Shown in pieces: positions 45,540-55,460 of a stretch of DNA of 64,000 bases. Location of the stretch: contig NZ_CP110341.1 of the NCBI RefSeq assembly GCF_026013965.1, forward strand, positions 3,534,001-3,598,000, read 5' to 3'. Below the pieces are notes generated by a model. The model did not search any database. It was not told the origin of the DNA and saw only the letters and a list, made by a program, of their open reading frames with translations. Source of the stretch: Brevibacterium sp. JSBI002. Lineage in GTDB: Bacteria; Actinomycetota; Actinomycetes; Actinomycetales; Brevibacteriaceae. Numbering within the stretch: position 1 is the stretch's first letter; each line of letters begins with the position of its first letter. The position numbers and the translations under genes were made by a program.

Positions 45540-48218
45540 ATGCACAGTGTGGACAGTTTCGTCCCCGTCGACCCCGCCTATGACCGCCTCGTGCATCTGG
45601 CGCCGACGCGCAGCCGAGAATCGAACCAGATCCTCGATCTGCTCCGCTCCGGTCGCTCCGTCATCGTGGCCTGTCTGACCGGCGACGGTGCCCTGGATTT
45701 CGGACGTTCGCTGGCCGTTGCTCTTGGTCGTCCCGGTCAGACTCTGCTGCGGGTCGGTGCGCACACCTCCGCCGAGGAGGTCGCGGAGTTCGTCGGCGCC
45801 AGCAGGCTCGGCGGCGGACCGAGGATCATGAGCGGGGCTCACCTGCTCACGGACGACACCGCATCCGTGGTCGACCAGGCCCTCCACGTCTCGCGAGTAC
45901 CGATCGCCTACCTCGTCGATGGGGATTTTCTGCGTGCGGTTCACCAGGGCGGCAACAGTGTGCTCAAACAGATCGCCTTGAGTTGGAGCGCCGGGGAAAT
46001 CGATCGCATCGACCTGGCACCACTCACCGGCAGCGAAACCATGGCCCTGGTCGCGGGTCTGTCTGCAACGGCTCCGCTCGATGACCTGCAGCTGCGCACG
46101 CTGGCGGCGTTGTGCGGCGGCAGGCCGTTGGTCGCGGCAGATCTCGTCGCCTGGGCGGAGGAGGATCCCGATCGGGTGCCCCGTCACTACCCGCATGCCA
46201 GTTTCGGGGCTCCATTCTTCGGCACACGCGTGCTCTCGCGCCTTGCTCCGCTGTATCCGCGGATGCGGGAAACCACACTCATCGCTGCCCGCCGCCTCGG
46301 TGATCTCAGCCCCATGCCCACTCGAACGGCCAAACAGCTCTTCGGGGATGCGGTGGTGTCCCGACTCATCGACCTGCGTCTGGCCCGAGAGTTCGAGGTC
46401 AGTGGCCAGCTGTCCGTGGCTGTCTCGCCGCTGCACATCGATGCCATGGGCAACCAGTTCATCGGAGAAGCCGATTCCACGGACGAGGAGCAGTTCAATC
46501 GCCGTCTCGCAGTTCTGTGGAAGGCCGGCTACCCGGTCGGTGATGCCGCAGAGATCGCTCTGGCACGCCAGGTCATCGGCGAGGGCCGCGAGATCGACCG
46601 CTCCGATGTATCGCTCCTGCTGAAAGCGGCGCGCACGCTTAACCGCCTCGGCGATCCGACGGAAGCTTCGATCATGCTCCACATGGTCGAAGGACCGACC
46701 GGAAATGATGCGCCGATGCGCCTCGAATGGAAGCTGCAGACGATCACAGCTCGACTGCTGAGCGGCGATCGGACCGGTGCCGTCGAACTCGTCAGAACCG
46801 GTCTCGAGCACTGCCCGCCTGGTTTCGAACGCGAACCGGTTTGGTTCGAGCTGCTGTTCACCTCGGCCGCGACGCTCGCGGGAGAACCGGAATTGCCCCG
46901 CTGGTGGAAGGACCACCTGCGAAACGCATTGGACCCGGTCATTCCCGGAATCGCGAATCTCGTCACTTCGTTCGCCGGCAGCGGGATGACTCGTGTCGAG
47001 GACGCACGCGCGGTCGTCGATTCACCGTTGTCTCCGCATTCCCTGCGCTTCGCTGCATATGCGGCTCTGTGCCAGTATCACCTCAAGACCGACAATGCCG
47101 AGGCGCTCGCAGCCGCAGCCAAGGAAGGGTACGAATACCACGTCGAACTCACCGGCGCCAGCCCCACGTCACTCACGGGCTTCACCTACACCATGGCCTG
47201 GTACTTCATGGTCGGAGCGACGGTGAATTGCCTGTTGGCCGGAATCGAACCACAGCGATCGGAACTCATCACCCGCAAACTGCTCGAGGCGGCCAGCGGA
47301 GCCTCCACTCACAGCGGCTGGCAGCTGAATGCGACAGCATCCTGGTGCATCGGCATCCAACGCCTGCTCGACGGAGAGACCGATCTGGCCGCACGGGACT
47401 ATGAGGCCGTCGCAGCCACTGTCACCCCAGCACTGCTGGCGGTGGGATGGGGATTGCGCGACACCCTCGGACGGTGGCAACGCAGCAATGCGCCGTACTA
47501 TCGCCCGAGGTCGGGCGATGGCTCGATTCCGACGCAAGGCTATCGCTTCCACGATGGCTTGGCCGCCTTCCTGCTGGGTCCTGGTGCGTCGAATCCCGGC
47601 CCGACGCCTGCGTGGATGCATACCGTGTTCGCTCATGCGCGAGTCCTCGACGGCACCATCACCGCCGTCGAGGCGGTCCAGAGTCTTCCGGACGAATCCG
47701 CCGACCTGAATCTGCCCGGACCGCGTGCCGCACGTCGACATCTCGAGGCCTCGGCCGCTGAGGACGCCGAGGCGCTCCTGGCCGCAGGTCTGGAACTGCG
47801 GTCCGTCGGCTACCGGGGTGCCGCCCGCCATGCCTTCGCCGAAGCCAGGGCGCTGTTCCTCTCTCAGCGTCTCAGTTCCCGCGCACGGGTAGCCGGTGAG
47901 GGGCTCGGTGCTTTGCGCCAGCGAGCGGTCACGCCTCCGGAAGATCCGCAGCCGCGCGAGGACACTGCGATCTCCGATGCCGCAGCTCCTTCCGTCACTC
48001 TGACCGAACGAGAGCTCGAGGTGTGCCGGCTCGTCGCTGAAGGCCTGACGAATGTGCAGATCAGTCAGCGTCTCGTCCTGTCTGTGCGCACGGTCGAATC
48101 GCATGTGCTACAGGCGCGCGCGAAGCTCGGTGCCGAACGTCGCCGCGATATCCCGACGCAGATGCTCAAGCTCCGCGACACCGGACGGATCAATGCCGCG
48201 GGCCGCGCGCGGGCTTAG
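45540..48218 (+). CDS. Large LuxR-type regulator with degenerate ATPase region
   Basis: 892 residues. The C-terminus (about 815-880) is a LuxR helix-turn-helix (L-T-E-R-E-L-E-V-C-R-L-V-A-E-G-L-T-N-V-Q-I). The N-terminal 300 residues look like the STAND/LAL ATPase part, but the expected Walker A is replaced by A-C-L-T-G-D-G-A-L-D without G-K-T/S, so ATP use is doubtful. The middle is helical and repeat-like. No strong ribosome site; ATG 45540 is the best start. The last 29 nt overlap the sortase gene tail-to-tail. Position next to the pilus operon suggests it may control it. The 242-nt gap before it contains a GCCGAGGCGG motif and a possible -10 (TAATGT). Confidence 0.8.
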   Translation: MHSVDSFVPVDPAYDRLVHLAPTRSRESNQILDLLRSGRSVIVACLTGDGALDFGRSLAVALGRPGQTLLRVGAHTSAEEVAEFVGASRLGGGPRIMSGAHLLTDDTASVVDQALHVSRVPIAYLVDGDFLRAVHQGGNSVLKQIALSWSAGEIDRIDLAPLTGSETMALVAGLSATAPLDDLQLRTLAALCGGRPLVAADLVAWAEEDPDRVPRHYPHASFGAPFFGTRVLSRLAPLYPRMRETTLIAARRLGDLSPMPTRTAKQLFGDAVVSRLIDLRLAREFEVSGQLSVAVSPLHIDAMGNQFIGEADSTDEEQFNRRLAVLWKAGYPVGDAAEIALARQVIGEGREIDRSDVSLLLKAARTLNRLGDPTEASIMLHMVEGPTGNDAPMRLEWKLQTITARLLSGDRTGAVELVRTGLEHCPPGFEREPVWFELLFTSAATLAGEPELPRWWKDHLRNALDPVIPGIANLVTSFAGSGMTRVEDARAVVDSPLSPHSLRFAAYAALCQYHLKTDNAEALAAAAKEGYEYHVELTGASPTSLTGFTYTMAWYFMVGATVNCLLAGIEPQRSELITRKLLEAASGASTHSGWQLNATASWCIGIQRLLDGETDLAARDYEAVAATVTPALLAVGWGLRDTLGRWQRSNAPYYRPRSGDGSIPTQGYRFHDGLAAFLLGPGASNPGPTPAWMHTVFAHARVLDGTITAVEAVQSLPDESADLNLPGPRAARRHLEASAAEDAEALLAAGLELRSVGYRGAARHAFAEARALFLSQRLSSRARVAGEGLGALRQRAVTPPEDPQPREDTAISDAAAPSVTLTERELEVCRLVAEGLTNVQISQRLVLSVRTVESHVLQARAKLGAERRRDIPTQMLKLRDTGRINAAGRARA

Positions 48219-49209
48219 CCCTCTTCGTACGGGACTGCTCGGCCGCCTCGGCGGGGGTATCGGTCTCTGCCTTCTCACCCTTCGAGCGCACCGGACGCCC
48301 GGACCACCAGACGTAGATTCCCGCGGCCACGAGGCCTGCGGCCATGATGACGATCCACCAGGGGAACCCGGGCAGATCGGATTCGGCGAGCCCTGATTCC
48401 TGGTCGGCGGCCGGGGTCGGGTAGACGCGTTCGGCGGTGACGAGGATCCGCTGGGAGTTGATGCCCAGAGGCGTGCAGGTGACGAGGGTGACGAGGTCGC
48501 GGTCGGAGATCGTGCCCAGGGATTCGGTTTCGTCGGGGTCGACGACCTGGGTGCGCACCACCTGGTAGCTGAGCACCTGGCCGAAGGTCGTCAGTGTGAA
48601 ACGGTCGCCTTTGCCGACCTTGTCGAGGTTGGTGAACATGGTCGCCTCGGCGAGTCCGCGGTGGCCGGTGATGACCGAGTGGGTGCCGTCTCCGCCGACG
48701 GGCAGGCTCGTGCCCTCGAGGTGGCCGAGCCCTTTGAGCAGAGTGTCGTCGTCCGTGCCGTGGTAGACGGGCAGGTCGAGGTCGATGGAAGGGATGCGCA
48801 GACGCGTCATCACTCCGGGTCCGCCGTCGTCGAGCACATCCTCATACGCCGGAGCACCAGCGGACGAGATGCCTTTCCCGGACGGCAGACGGTGGTGCGA
48901 TTCCAGCTGCGCACCCGACTCGAGGGCCCGGTTGTACTTGTGGGCGAGCGCGATCTGACGAGCGTTCTCGGCCTTGTCGCCTTCGGTCACCCCGGCTGCG
49001 TTGTCGACGATCTTCGCCTGGTCGAGCTGAGAGAACCACGCTGCCGCACTCGGGTAGGTCCAGATGCCCAGACCGGTCAGGGCGATGAGCGCGATGACGA
49101 GGGAGAGAACAGGCACGCGCCAGCGGCGCCCGTCGGTGGACGGACGCCGCGTGGACGTGCCCGGCACGGCAGTCTGGGTGGGCTGCCTGCCGACAGGTGA
49201 GTGGGTCAC
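48190..49209 (-). CDS. Class C (pilus-polymerising) sortase
   Basis: 339 residues. N-terminal membrane segment, sortase fold with H183 in I-T-G-H-R-G, C245 in T-L-V-T-C-T-P and the arginine of N-S-Q-R, then a second C-terminal membrane segment, which is characteristic of class C sortases. The D-P-x-x-x-like lid sequence before the fold is not clear. It overlaps the pilin gene by 4 nt (GTGA) as last gene of the pilus operon, and its 3' end overlaps the LuxR gene by 29 nt. Confidence 0.92.
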   Translation of the reverse strand: MTHSPVGRQPTQTAVPGTSTRRPSTDGRRWRVPVLSLVIALIALTGLGIWTYPSAAAWFSQLDQAKIVDNAAGVTEGDKAENARQIALAHKYNRALESGAQLESHHRLPSGKGISSAGAPAYEDVLDDGGPGVMTRLRIPSIDLDLPVYHGTDDDTLLKGLGHLEGTSLPVGGDGTHSVITGHRGLAEATMFTNLDKVGKGDRFTLTTFGQVLSYQVVRTQVVDPDETESLGTISDRDLVTLVTCTPLGINSQRILVTAERVYPTPAADQESGLAESDLPGFPWWIVIMAAGLVAAGIYVWWSGRPVRSKGEKAETDTPAEAAEQSRTKRAKPARGPRH

Positions 49210-50588
49210 ACCTGGTTCTTACGGCGGTTGGCTGCGACGATGCCTGCACCACCGGCGATGAGCATGAGGCCGATTCCGGCGATCATCGCGAGCAGTTTGC
49301 CGTCAGCACCGGTCAGCGGCAGGTCGGGGTGGCCCTGCTGGGTGTTGGCGAATTCGTACTTGACTGCGGCAGCGGTCTCGCCGGCCTTCACGGTGACTTC
49401 ATTGATGCTCTCGTCGAGGATGTAGCCGGTCGGAGCCTTCGTCTCCTTGACCCAGTACTTCTTCTCGGTGACATCGTTGTTGCCGACCCACAGGGTGATC
49501 GAAACAGTGCCGTCAGCTGCGGTCTTCACCGAGGCGACCTTGTTCTGTCCGTCCTTGTCAGAGAAGATGTCGAACTCGGCGCCAGCCAGGGTGCGCGCTT
49601 TGTCGCCGGCGACGTGCTTGATGATCTGTAGCGAGCCCCAGTTGGTGCTCACTGCCGGGGTTTCGACGGACGAGTCGTTGGTGTTGACCAGCGCGGTGTT
49701 CTCGATGGTGCCGTCGCCCTGCGAGGTGACCTTCGTCGTGACGGTTGCAACGACCTTCTGCCCGGTCTCGAGCTTGCCGATGCCGGCTGCGGTGAAGTTG
49801 ATGGTGATCTTCTGACCAGCTTCATCGATCGTGTAGTCGGTGCCTGCGGTGAAGCCGGCGACCTTGGCTGAGACGAAGCTCAGACGTGGGTCGAGCTGGT
49901 CGACGATCGAGAACTTCTTGATGCCGTTGTTCGCGGCCGGAATCGGTGCGGTGATCGTCCAGTCGACGGTCTCACCGAGGACGGGCGCCGAGGGGTTCGA
50001 GACCTCCTTGGTCGGTTCCGTGTTGTTCACCGAGTTCTTCGGGTAGACGTTGACGTCGTAAAGCCACTTGCCGTTCGACTGTGCTAACGGCAGGGTGACG
50101 AGGAACGGGTCGGTCGTCGACGTCGCGTTCGTCGGAGCCTTGGTCTCTTCCACGAGGTAGAGGCCCAGCGGCAGTCCGCCGAAGGTCGCAAGTCCGCCGT
50201 TCGCGGTGGTCTTCGAAACACCGTTGCCCAGCGAGAATCCTCCACCCTTGACATCGGAGGCCTTGAGACCGCTGATGAGGTCCCAGCCTTCGGGGGTCTT
50301 GAGGTCGATGGTCTGGCCGTCCTTGGCCGTGACCTGCTTGACCGTGAACTCAGCACCGTCGAGTGGCTTGCCGAGGTTCGAGGTGTCGGTCTTCACCGAT
50401 CCGTCACCGCCGTCGGTGCCATAGGCGCCGTCGTACTTGTGGACGATGATCGAGCCGGTCTTTCCGGTGTCGATGTTGCCCACGTTGCTGTCGGCCTGCG
50501 CCGTGCCGGCCAGGCCGAGCACGCTCAGCGAGGCGATCGCGGCCACCGCGGTCAGACGCCGCAGAAGACCCATTTTCTTAACTTTCAT
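49206..50588 (-). CDS. Major pilin, SpaA/SpaH-type, LPXTG-anchored
   Basis: 460 residues. Sec signal peptide, pilin motif W-L-Y-D-V-N-V-Y-P-K184-N whose lysine is the cross-link acceptor, two or three Ig-like CNA-B domains, an E-box (Y-W-V-K-E382-T-K-A-P-T-G-Y) and the sorting signal L-P-L-T-G followed by a hydrophobic segment and R-R-K. These are all features of sortase-polymerised shaft pilins. GAAAGGG precedes the ATG. It is 10 nt after the tip gene. Confidence 0.93.
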   Translation of the reverse strand: MKVKKMGLLRRLTAVAAIASLSVLGLAGTAQADSNVGNIDTGKTGSIIVHKYDGAYGTDGGDGSVKTDTSNLGKPLDGAEFTVKQVTAKDGQTIDLKTPEGWDLISGLKASDVKGGGFSLGNGVSKTTANGGLATFGGLPLGLYLVEETKAPTNATSTTDPFLVTLPLAQSNGKWLYDVNVYPKNSVNNTEPTKEVSNPSAPVLGETVDWTITAPIPAANNGIKKFSIVDQLDPRLSFVSAKVAGFTAGTDYTIDEAGQKITINFTAAGIGKLETGQKVVATVTTKVTSQGDGTIENTALVNTNDSSVETPAVSTNWGSLQIIKHVAGDKARTLAGAEFDIFSDKDGQNKVASVKTAADGTVSITLWVGNNDVTEKKYWVKETKAPTGYILDESINEVTVKAGETAAAVKYEFANTQQGHPDLPLTGADGKLLAMIAGIGLMLIAGGAGIVAANRRKNQV

Positions 50589-50598
50589 TGTTTCCCTT

Positions 50599-52977
50599 TC
50601 AGTGCTTCCGGTTCCTGCGGCGCAGGCCCTTGAGAAGTGCGATGGCACCGGCGGCTGCGAGCAGTGCTGCTCCGCCGATGAGGTAGATCTGGCTTCCGGT
50701 TCCACCCGTGAGTGGCAGCGCCACCTGGGGCTTCTGCTCGTTGGTGTACGACCCAAGCTTCTTGTCGAGCTCGGACCCTGAGACCGTGAACGTGTGTGGG
50801 GTGTCGTCGAGGATGTATCCTGCCGGGGCCTTCTTCTCCGTCAGCGTGTAGTCGCCCCATTTGAGGCCGGTGACCGAGAATTTCCCTGCCACCGGGTCCT
50901 TGTCCTGACCGTTGCATTCACTCGCCGAGGCGGCTGCGCAGTCCTCGATGGTCAGTTCGGATCCGTCGGGTCCGGTGAGGGTCCACACCGATCCCTTGAG
51001 TGCGTTGCCGGATTCGTCGGTCTTGCCCCAGGTCACGGCGCCGGTCTTCGCGGTGTTCGTGATGGTGCAGGTGACGTCGTCACCGGACTTCAGGGTCACG
51101 GAGCTCTTGTCAGAGGTGACGACTCCGGAGCCGGAGGTCGGCTTGCACACCCAGTCGGAGGCCTCGTAGCCCTTCGGAGTACCCGCCTCGGACAGTGAGT
51201 ACTTGCCGGCCTTGACCTTAGCCTTCGTGACTTCGGTCGATCCGGTCTTGCCTTCGATCGTCTTGTTTCCTGAGGCGGTGTCACCGGCTGCCTTGAGTGT
51301 CCAGTCGGTGTCCTTGGCGGTGCCGGCGGCGGCCTTGTTGTCGACCTTCTTCACCAGGGTCAGCGCGGTGTCGCTGACCTTGTTGACGTAGGCGCAGTCG
51401 ACGTTGTCGCCCGGCTTGATTCCGGTGAGATCGGTGCTCTTGTCGCTGGTGAGCTTCTTCGTGTCCTTCGACCCGTCGAGATGGGTGATCTCGCAGGAGC
51501 CGCTCTTGAACTCGAAGCCGTCCTGCTGGGTTTCGGAGATCGCAACCGTGGCCCGGCCGGTGGTTTTCGAGAACTTCAGTCCCCACTTCGCGTCGCCGTT
51601 AGAGTTGGTCTTCTGTGTGGCAGCGGTGGGGTTTGAGGTCACCGAGTCAGTGGTGGCCGTCGCTTTCGCGCCAACTGTCCAATCCTTGCCCGGCTTCTTG
51701 TTCTCACCGTTCTCGTCGACGACGTCCTTATGGATCGAGACATTGGCGGTCAGTGGAGCATTCGTAATCGTGCAGACCACGGCGTCACCGGTGGTGGGAA
51801 TGGTCACCGTGCCCGAGGTTCCGGTACCGGCGGAACCCGAAAGTGCCTTGCCATCGACGGCGCACGAATAGGTGCTGGCGTAGTTGCCCAGGTCGGCACC
51901 TGTGGCAGCGGATTCGGAGAAGACAATCTCGGCGCCGCGCTTGGCGGGCAGTGGTCCGACGATCTCGTCCTGGATCCCGGCCTGAGTCCCAGTGGTTGTG
52001 GTGGCACCGAGTTCCGTGCTGCCCTGCTTAAGGGAGAGACCGAACTGATCGCTCGATTTCGCACGCCCGCCCTGCACGTCCTTCTGAAGAGTGATGGTCG
52101 CCGGCGAGGAGCACGACGCGAGGTCGGTGCTCGACCAAGATCCGCTGGCGAACGAATGCTTGTTCGACCAGTTGGGCATGTCGTAGCTCGTGATGGTGTC
52201 GCCGGTGCCGAGATACGCCTTGCCGGCGGCGTCGAAGGACACGCCATTCACATTGGAGTTCGTCGTGAAGCCCGCGGACTTCGACGAGGAGATGGTGCCG
52301 CCGTTTGCCTTCGCCAAGTTGGCCGAAGTCACTGAGAAGACGGTTGTTGTGGTTCCAGATCCCCTGACGATGAAGAGGTTGCCGTTGGTATCGAAGGCGA
52401 TGTCACCGTTGGCCGCGCCACCGGAGCCGGCGCTCGTATCGATGGTGCCCTTCAACGAGATGCTGTTGTCGGACGAATCGTAAGAGTACAGGCTAAACGT
52501 CGTACCTCCGCCGTTGAACCCGCCGAAATAGAAGGTGCCGGTCGACAGATCGACCGCACCGCCGATGAACTGGACACCGCTCCGGCTTTGTTTGGCTCCG
52601 GTTGATTTCCAGGACCCTGTCGAAGAATCGAATCGGTAAATCTCGACAGTCTGTGCCGAGTTTGTTCGTTCGTATGCATAAATGGGCGACCCACTTTCGC
52701 CGATTCCCAGCCCATTGAACGAAGTCACCGGCACATCGCGGTTGCGATCATCCTTCTTTGTGGCATAGTCACCGACGTTCTGCGAACCGGCAGAGGTAAT
52801 CTTACGCAGTTGCCCACCGGCCGACACCGAATAGACGACGCCGGGCTCGCAGCTGATCGACACCGGTGCCGCCTGGACAGGAGCGGCCGGCAGCACGATG
52901 GCACCGCCGGCGGCAACCAGGAGCACAGCGGTGAGTGCAGCCCACCAGGCGCGCACGCGCAGACCTAACCGGGTCAT
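50599..52977 (-). CDS. Pilus tip adhesin with propeller-like N-domain, LPXTG-anchored
   Basis: 792 residues. Signal peptide, an N-terminal region of about 290 residues with repeated F-x-G-G, Y-x-x-D and S-x-D-x-x-G units that suggests a DUF6923-like beta-propeller, then four or five prealbumin-like SpaA domains with paired cysteines (C-x-I-T-N), an E-box-like L-T-E-K-K-A-P-A-G-Y-I-L-D and the anchor L-P-L-T-G. It lacks an obvious pilin-motif lysine, which fits a tip protein. GAGGAATGT before the ATG. First gene of the pilus operon. Confidence 0.87.
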   Translation of the reverse strand: MTRLGLRVRAWWAALTAVLLVAAGGAIVLPAAPVQAAPVSISCEPGVVYSVSAGGQLRKITSAGSQNVGDYATKKDDRNRDVPVTSFNGLGIGESGSPIYAYERTNSAQTVEIYRFDSSTGSWKSTGAKQSRSGVQFIGGAVDLSTGTFYFGGFNGGGTTFSLYSYDSSDNSISLKGTIDTSAGSGGAANGDIAFDTNGNLFIVRGSGTTTTVFSVTSANLAKANGGTISSSKSAGFTTNSNVNGVSFDAAGKAYLGTGDTITSYDMPNWSNKHSFASGSWSSTDLASCSSPATITLQKDVQGGRAKSSDQFGLSLKQGSTELGATTTTGTQAGIQDEIVGPLPAKRGAEIVFSESAATGADLGNYASTYSCAVDGKALSGSAGTGTSGTVTIPTTGDAVVCTITNAPLTANVSIHKDVVDENGENKKPGKDWTVGAKATATTDSVTSNPTAATQKTNSNGDAKWGLKFSKTTGRATVAISETQQDGFEFKSGSCEITHLDGSKDTKKLTSDKSTDLTGIKPGDNVDCAYVNKVSDTALTLVKKVDNKAAAGTAKDTDWTLKAAGDTASGNKTIEGKTGSTEVTKAKVKAGKYSLSEAGTPKGYEASDWVCKPTSGSGVVTSDKSSVTLKSGDDVTCTITNTAKTGAVTWGKTDESGNALKGSVWTLTGPDGSELTIEDCAAASASECNGQDKDPVAGKFSVTGLKWGDYTLTEKKAPAGYILDDTPHTFTVSGSELDKKLGSYTNEQKPQVALPLTGGTGSQIYLIGGAALLAAAGAIALLKGLRRRNRKH

Positions 52978-53314
52978 ACATTCCTCATTTCGAAGTCGAG
53001 CAAGGTGTTTCAGCTCGCTTCGGGTCCCTGAGCGCGCACGACGAAGTGCGATCGATTTCGGGGATGGGGAGAGAGGAGCTGGTCGAACTCCTCCAAGCTA
53101 TGGAATCGCAGCCTCAACTTCATTGCTCAGACCCTGCCCTTCAGCAGTATTCGAGTAGTCCGCGACCATCTGAGTAGTTTCGGTTTCGACTACTCAGTAG
53201 TTAGCTTTTCAATTACAAAGACGCCGGCCCACCGCCGGCCTCCCCCGCAGGTAGAAGCTCGAATTCACCCTTAAGACTGATCCGCTGGCACCGGTCTCCG
53301 CATAGCGTTGAGAC
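52978..53314. other. Divergent intergenic region, pilus operon / ABC exporter
   Basis: This 337-nt gap carries the upstream regions of the pilus operon (minus) and the ABC ATPase (plus). Apart from the GAGTAGT operator array and the ATPase -10 (TAGCGT, 6 nt before its ATG) I see no gene or other recognised element. The part near 53190-53220 is AT-rich and is the likely pilus promoter. Confidence 0.5.
53152..53200. promoter_or_regulatory. GAGTAGT operator array upstream of the pilus operon
   Basis: CTGAGTAGT at 53170-53178 and its complement at 53189-53197 form a 9-bp inverted repeat with a 10-nt centre. A further CGAGTAGTC lies at 53152-53160, about 18 nt (two helical turns) before the first, in the same direction. 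The spacing suits a dimeric or multimeric activator such as a LuxR-type protein. Confidence 0.6.
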
Positions 53315-54200
53315 ATGATCACCTTGGAGAACATCAACCGCAGCTTCGGCGACAAACAGGTGTTGCACGATCTCAGCTTCAACATCGGCGATGGCAGGAT
53401 GACCGGTTTCGTCGGGTCGAACGGCTCCGGCAAGACCACGACCATGCGGGTCCTCCTCGGCGTGCTGGCCGCGGACTCCGGACGTGTCCTCGTCGACGGC
53501 AACCCCATCACCGCCGACCACCGCGGCGCGATCGGCTATATGCCCGAAGAACGCGGCCTCTATCCGAAGATGCCGATCATCGATCAGCTCGTCTACCTCG
53601 CCCGCTTCCACGGCCTCACCCGCCAGGCGGCGAAGAAGCGCGGCCTCGACCTCCTCGAACAGCTCGAACTCAAGGGGGAACCCACCGACACCCTCGAATC
53701 GGTCAGCCTCGGCAACCAGCAGAAGGTGCAGATCGCGGCGGCACTCATCCACGGCCCGCAGGCGCTCGTCCTCGACGAACCGTTCTCCGGACTCGACCCC
53801 GTCGCCGTCGACCGCACTCTGAACGTCCTCACCTCGTTCGCCTCCTCCGGCGCGCGTCCTGTTCTCCAGCCACCAGCTCGACCTCGTCGAACGCCTCGTC
53901 GACGACCTCGTCATCATCAATGACGGCCGCCTCGTCGCCGCCGGCACCACCACGGAGCTGCGCCGCCAACGCAGCCTGCCCGAATGGACGCTGCATACCG
54001 ATGCGGACCTCGGCTGGGTGCGCGGTCTGCCCGATATCTCCGTCGTCGAACTCGACGGCAATTGGGCCCGGTTCACCGCCCCGAATGCCGATGCCGCCGA
54101 GGCGGTCCTGCGCCACGCACTCACCGTGTCCTCGGTGACGTCGTTCGCTCCGCACGAAGTCGCCCTCAACCGTCTCTTCCAGGAGGTCACGCAGTCATGA
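53315..54200 (+). pseudogene. natA: NatA-like ABC transporter ATPase, frameshifted
   Basis: The first frame has Walker A (G-S-N-G-S-G-K-T-T), the signature S-L-G-N-Q-Q-K and Walker B (L-V-L-D-E-P-F-S-G-L-D-P). At about 53851-53856 (run CGCGCG) the homologous reading changes frame and continues V-L-F-S-S-H-Q with the H-loop, then the family's C-terminal extension to 54200, overlapping the permease start. One extra base accounts for it. Because everything else is intact and the permease is undamaged, sequencing error or very recent mutation are both possible. TAGCGT lies 6 nt before the ATG. Confidence 0.72.
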
Positions 54201-55339
54201 GTACCACCGATACGACCACCGCAGCCGACAGCACCCCCACAGCCCGCACCGCCACGAGCCGTGCCGGCTTCACCACCGCTATGGGGCTCGTCGTCGAACG
54301 CGAGATCATGGTCCGTCTCAAGTCGAAGGCCTTCATGGTCTCGACGATCCTGTCCATCGTCCTCTTCGGTGTCCTCGTTGGGGTCTCCGGGGCGCTGCCC
54401 TCACTGTTCTCCTCCACGGACGAGGTGGCGGTCACCTCGGCGGGGGCGAAAGCCATCGAAGGGATCGACGATGTCGAACCCGTCGCCGTCGCTGATGTCG
54501 ACGAGGCGAAAGCCCTCATCAACTCCGAGAAGGTCGAAGCTGCAGTCGTCGAGTCAGAGGATTCGCCGACCGGGGTTGCCGTCCTGTCGCTGCGGTCGGC
54601 TCCGGAGTCGCTCATCGGCTCACTCAGCCTCACCCCCGAGGTGGAGCTGCTCGACCCGGATGCCCCGGACCCGGTGCTCACCTACTTCATCGGGCTCGGG
54701 CTCGGGCTCGTGTTCTTCATGGCGGCGATGACGTTCGGAAACACGATCGCCTCGTCCGTGGTGGAGGAGAAGCAGTCACGGATCGTCGAGATCCTGCTCG
54801 CATCCACCTCGGCGCGGGTGCTCATGTTCGGCAAGGTCATCGCGTGCACGATCCTCGCCTTCGCGCAGATCGGGCTCACCGCCCTCGCGGTCCTTGCGGG
54901 CGCCGCCATCAGCGGAAACGACATGGTGTTGGGCAAGGTTGCCGAACCGATCGCTTGGTTCATCCCGCTCTTCATCGTCGGCTTCGTCATGGTCGCCGCG
55001 CTCTACGCGGCCGCCGCCTCGATGGTCTCGCGCACCGAGGATCTGCCCTCGACGAGCACGCCGATCATGATGCTCATCTTCCTGCCGTATATGGGCGTCA
55101 TCATCTTCTCGTCGAATGAAACGGTCATGGCGGTGCTGTCTTACATCCCGTTCTCGGCGGCGGTGGCCGTGCCGATGCGCGTCTTCCTCGGCACCATCGA
55201 ATGGTGGGAACCGCTGGTGTCCCTGCTCATCCTCATCGTCACCACGTTGCTCGCCCTTCTGCTGGCCACAAGGATCTTCGAGCGCTCGATCCTGAAGTCG
55301 GGTCCGAAGCTGTCGTGGGGGCAGGCGCTGAAGCGGTGA
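54197..55339 (+). CDS. natB: NatB-like ABC-2 permease
   Basis: 380 residues. One N-terminal membrane helix, a large extracytoplasmic domain (about 60-160), then five helices in the second half, as in NatB/ABC-2 exporters. V-V-E-E-K-Q-S-R-I-V-E-I-L-L is the coupling-helix region typical of this group. Known NatAB exports sodium; the substrate here is not established. The ATG overlaps the ATPase stop (ATGA). Confidence 0.85.
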   Translation: MSTTDTTTAADSTPTARTATSRAGFTTAMGLVVEREIMVRLKSKAFMVSTILSIVLFGVLVGVSGALPSLFSSTDEVAVTSAGAKAIEGIDDVEPVAVADVDEAKALINSEKVEAAVVESEDSPTGVAVLSLRSAPESLIGSLSLTPEVELLDPDAPDPVLTYFIGLGLGLVFFMAAMTFGNTIASSVVEEKQSRIVEILLASTSARVLMFGKVIACTILAFAQIGLTALAVLAGAAISGNDMVLGKVAEPIAWFIPLFIVGFVMVAALYAAAASMVSRTEDLPSTSTPIMMLIFLPYMGVIIFSSNETVMAVLSYIPFSAAVAVPMRVFLGTIEWWEPLVSLLILIVTTLLALLLATRIFERSILKSGPKLSWGQALKR

Positions 55340-55460
55340 CAGAGCGAGCATGTCTGAGATGTCGAAAGTTAACAGCTGAGCTCTAACATGTCCTCGACGG
55401 CGAATTTCAGTATCACCGATCCTGACAACATCGGCTGTCACAAAATGGCAGACTGGAAGC

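Noticed and set aside
45408..46916. 502-codon frame opposite the LuxR regulator
   Set aside because: No motif, no ribosome site, and composition typical of antisense GC-rich frames; the plus-strand frame has a clear LuxR domain.
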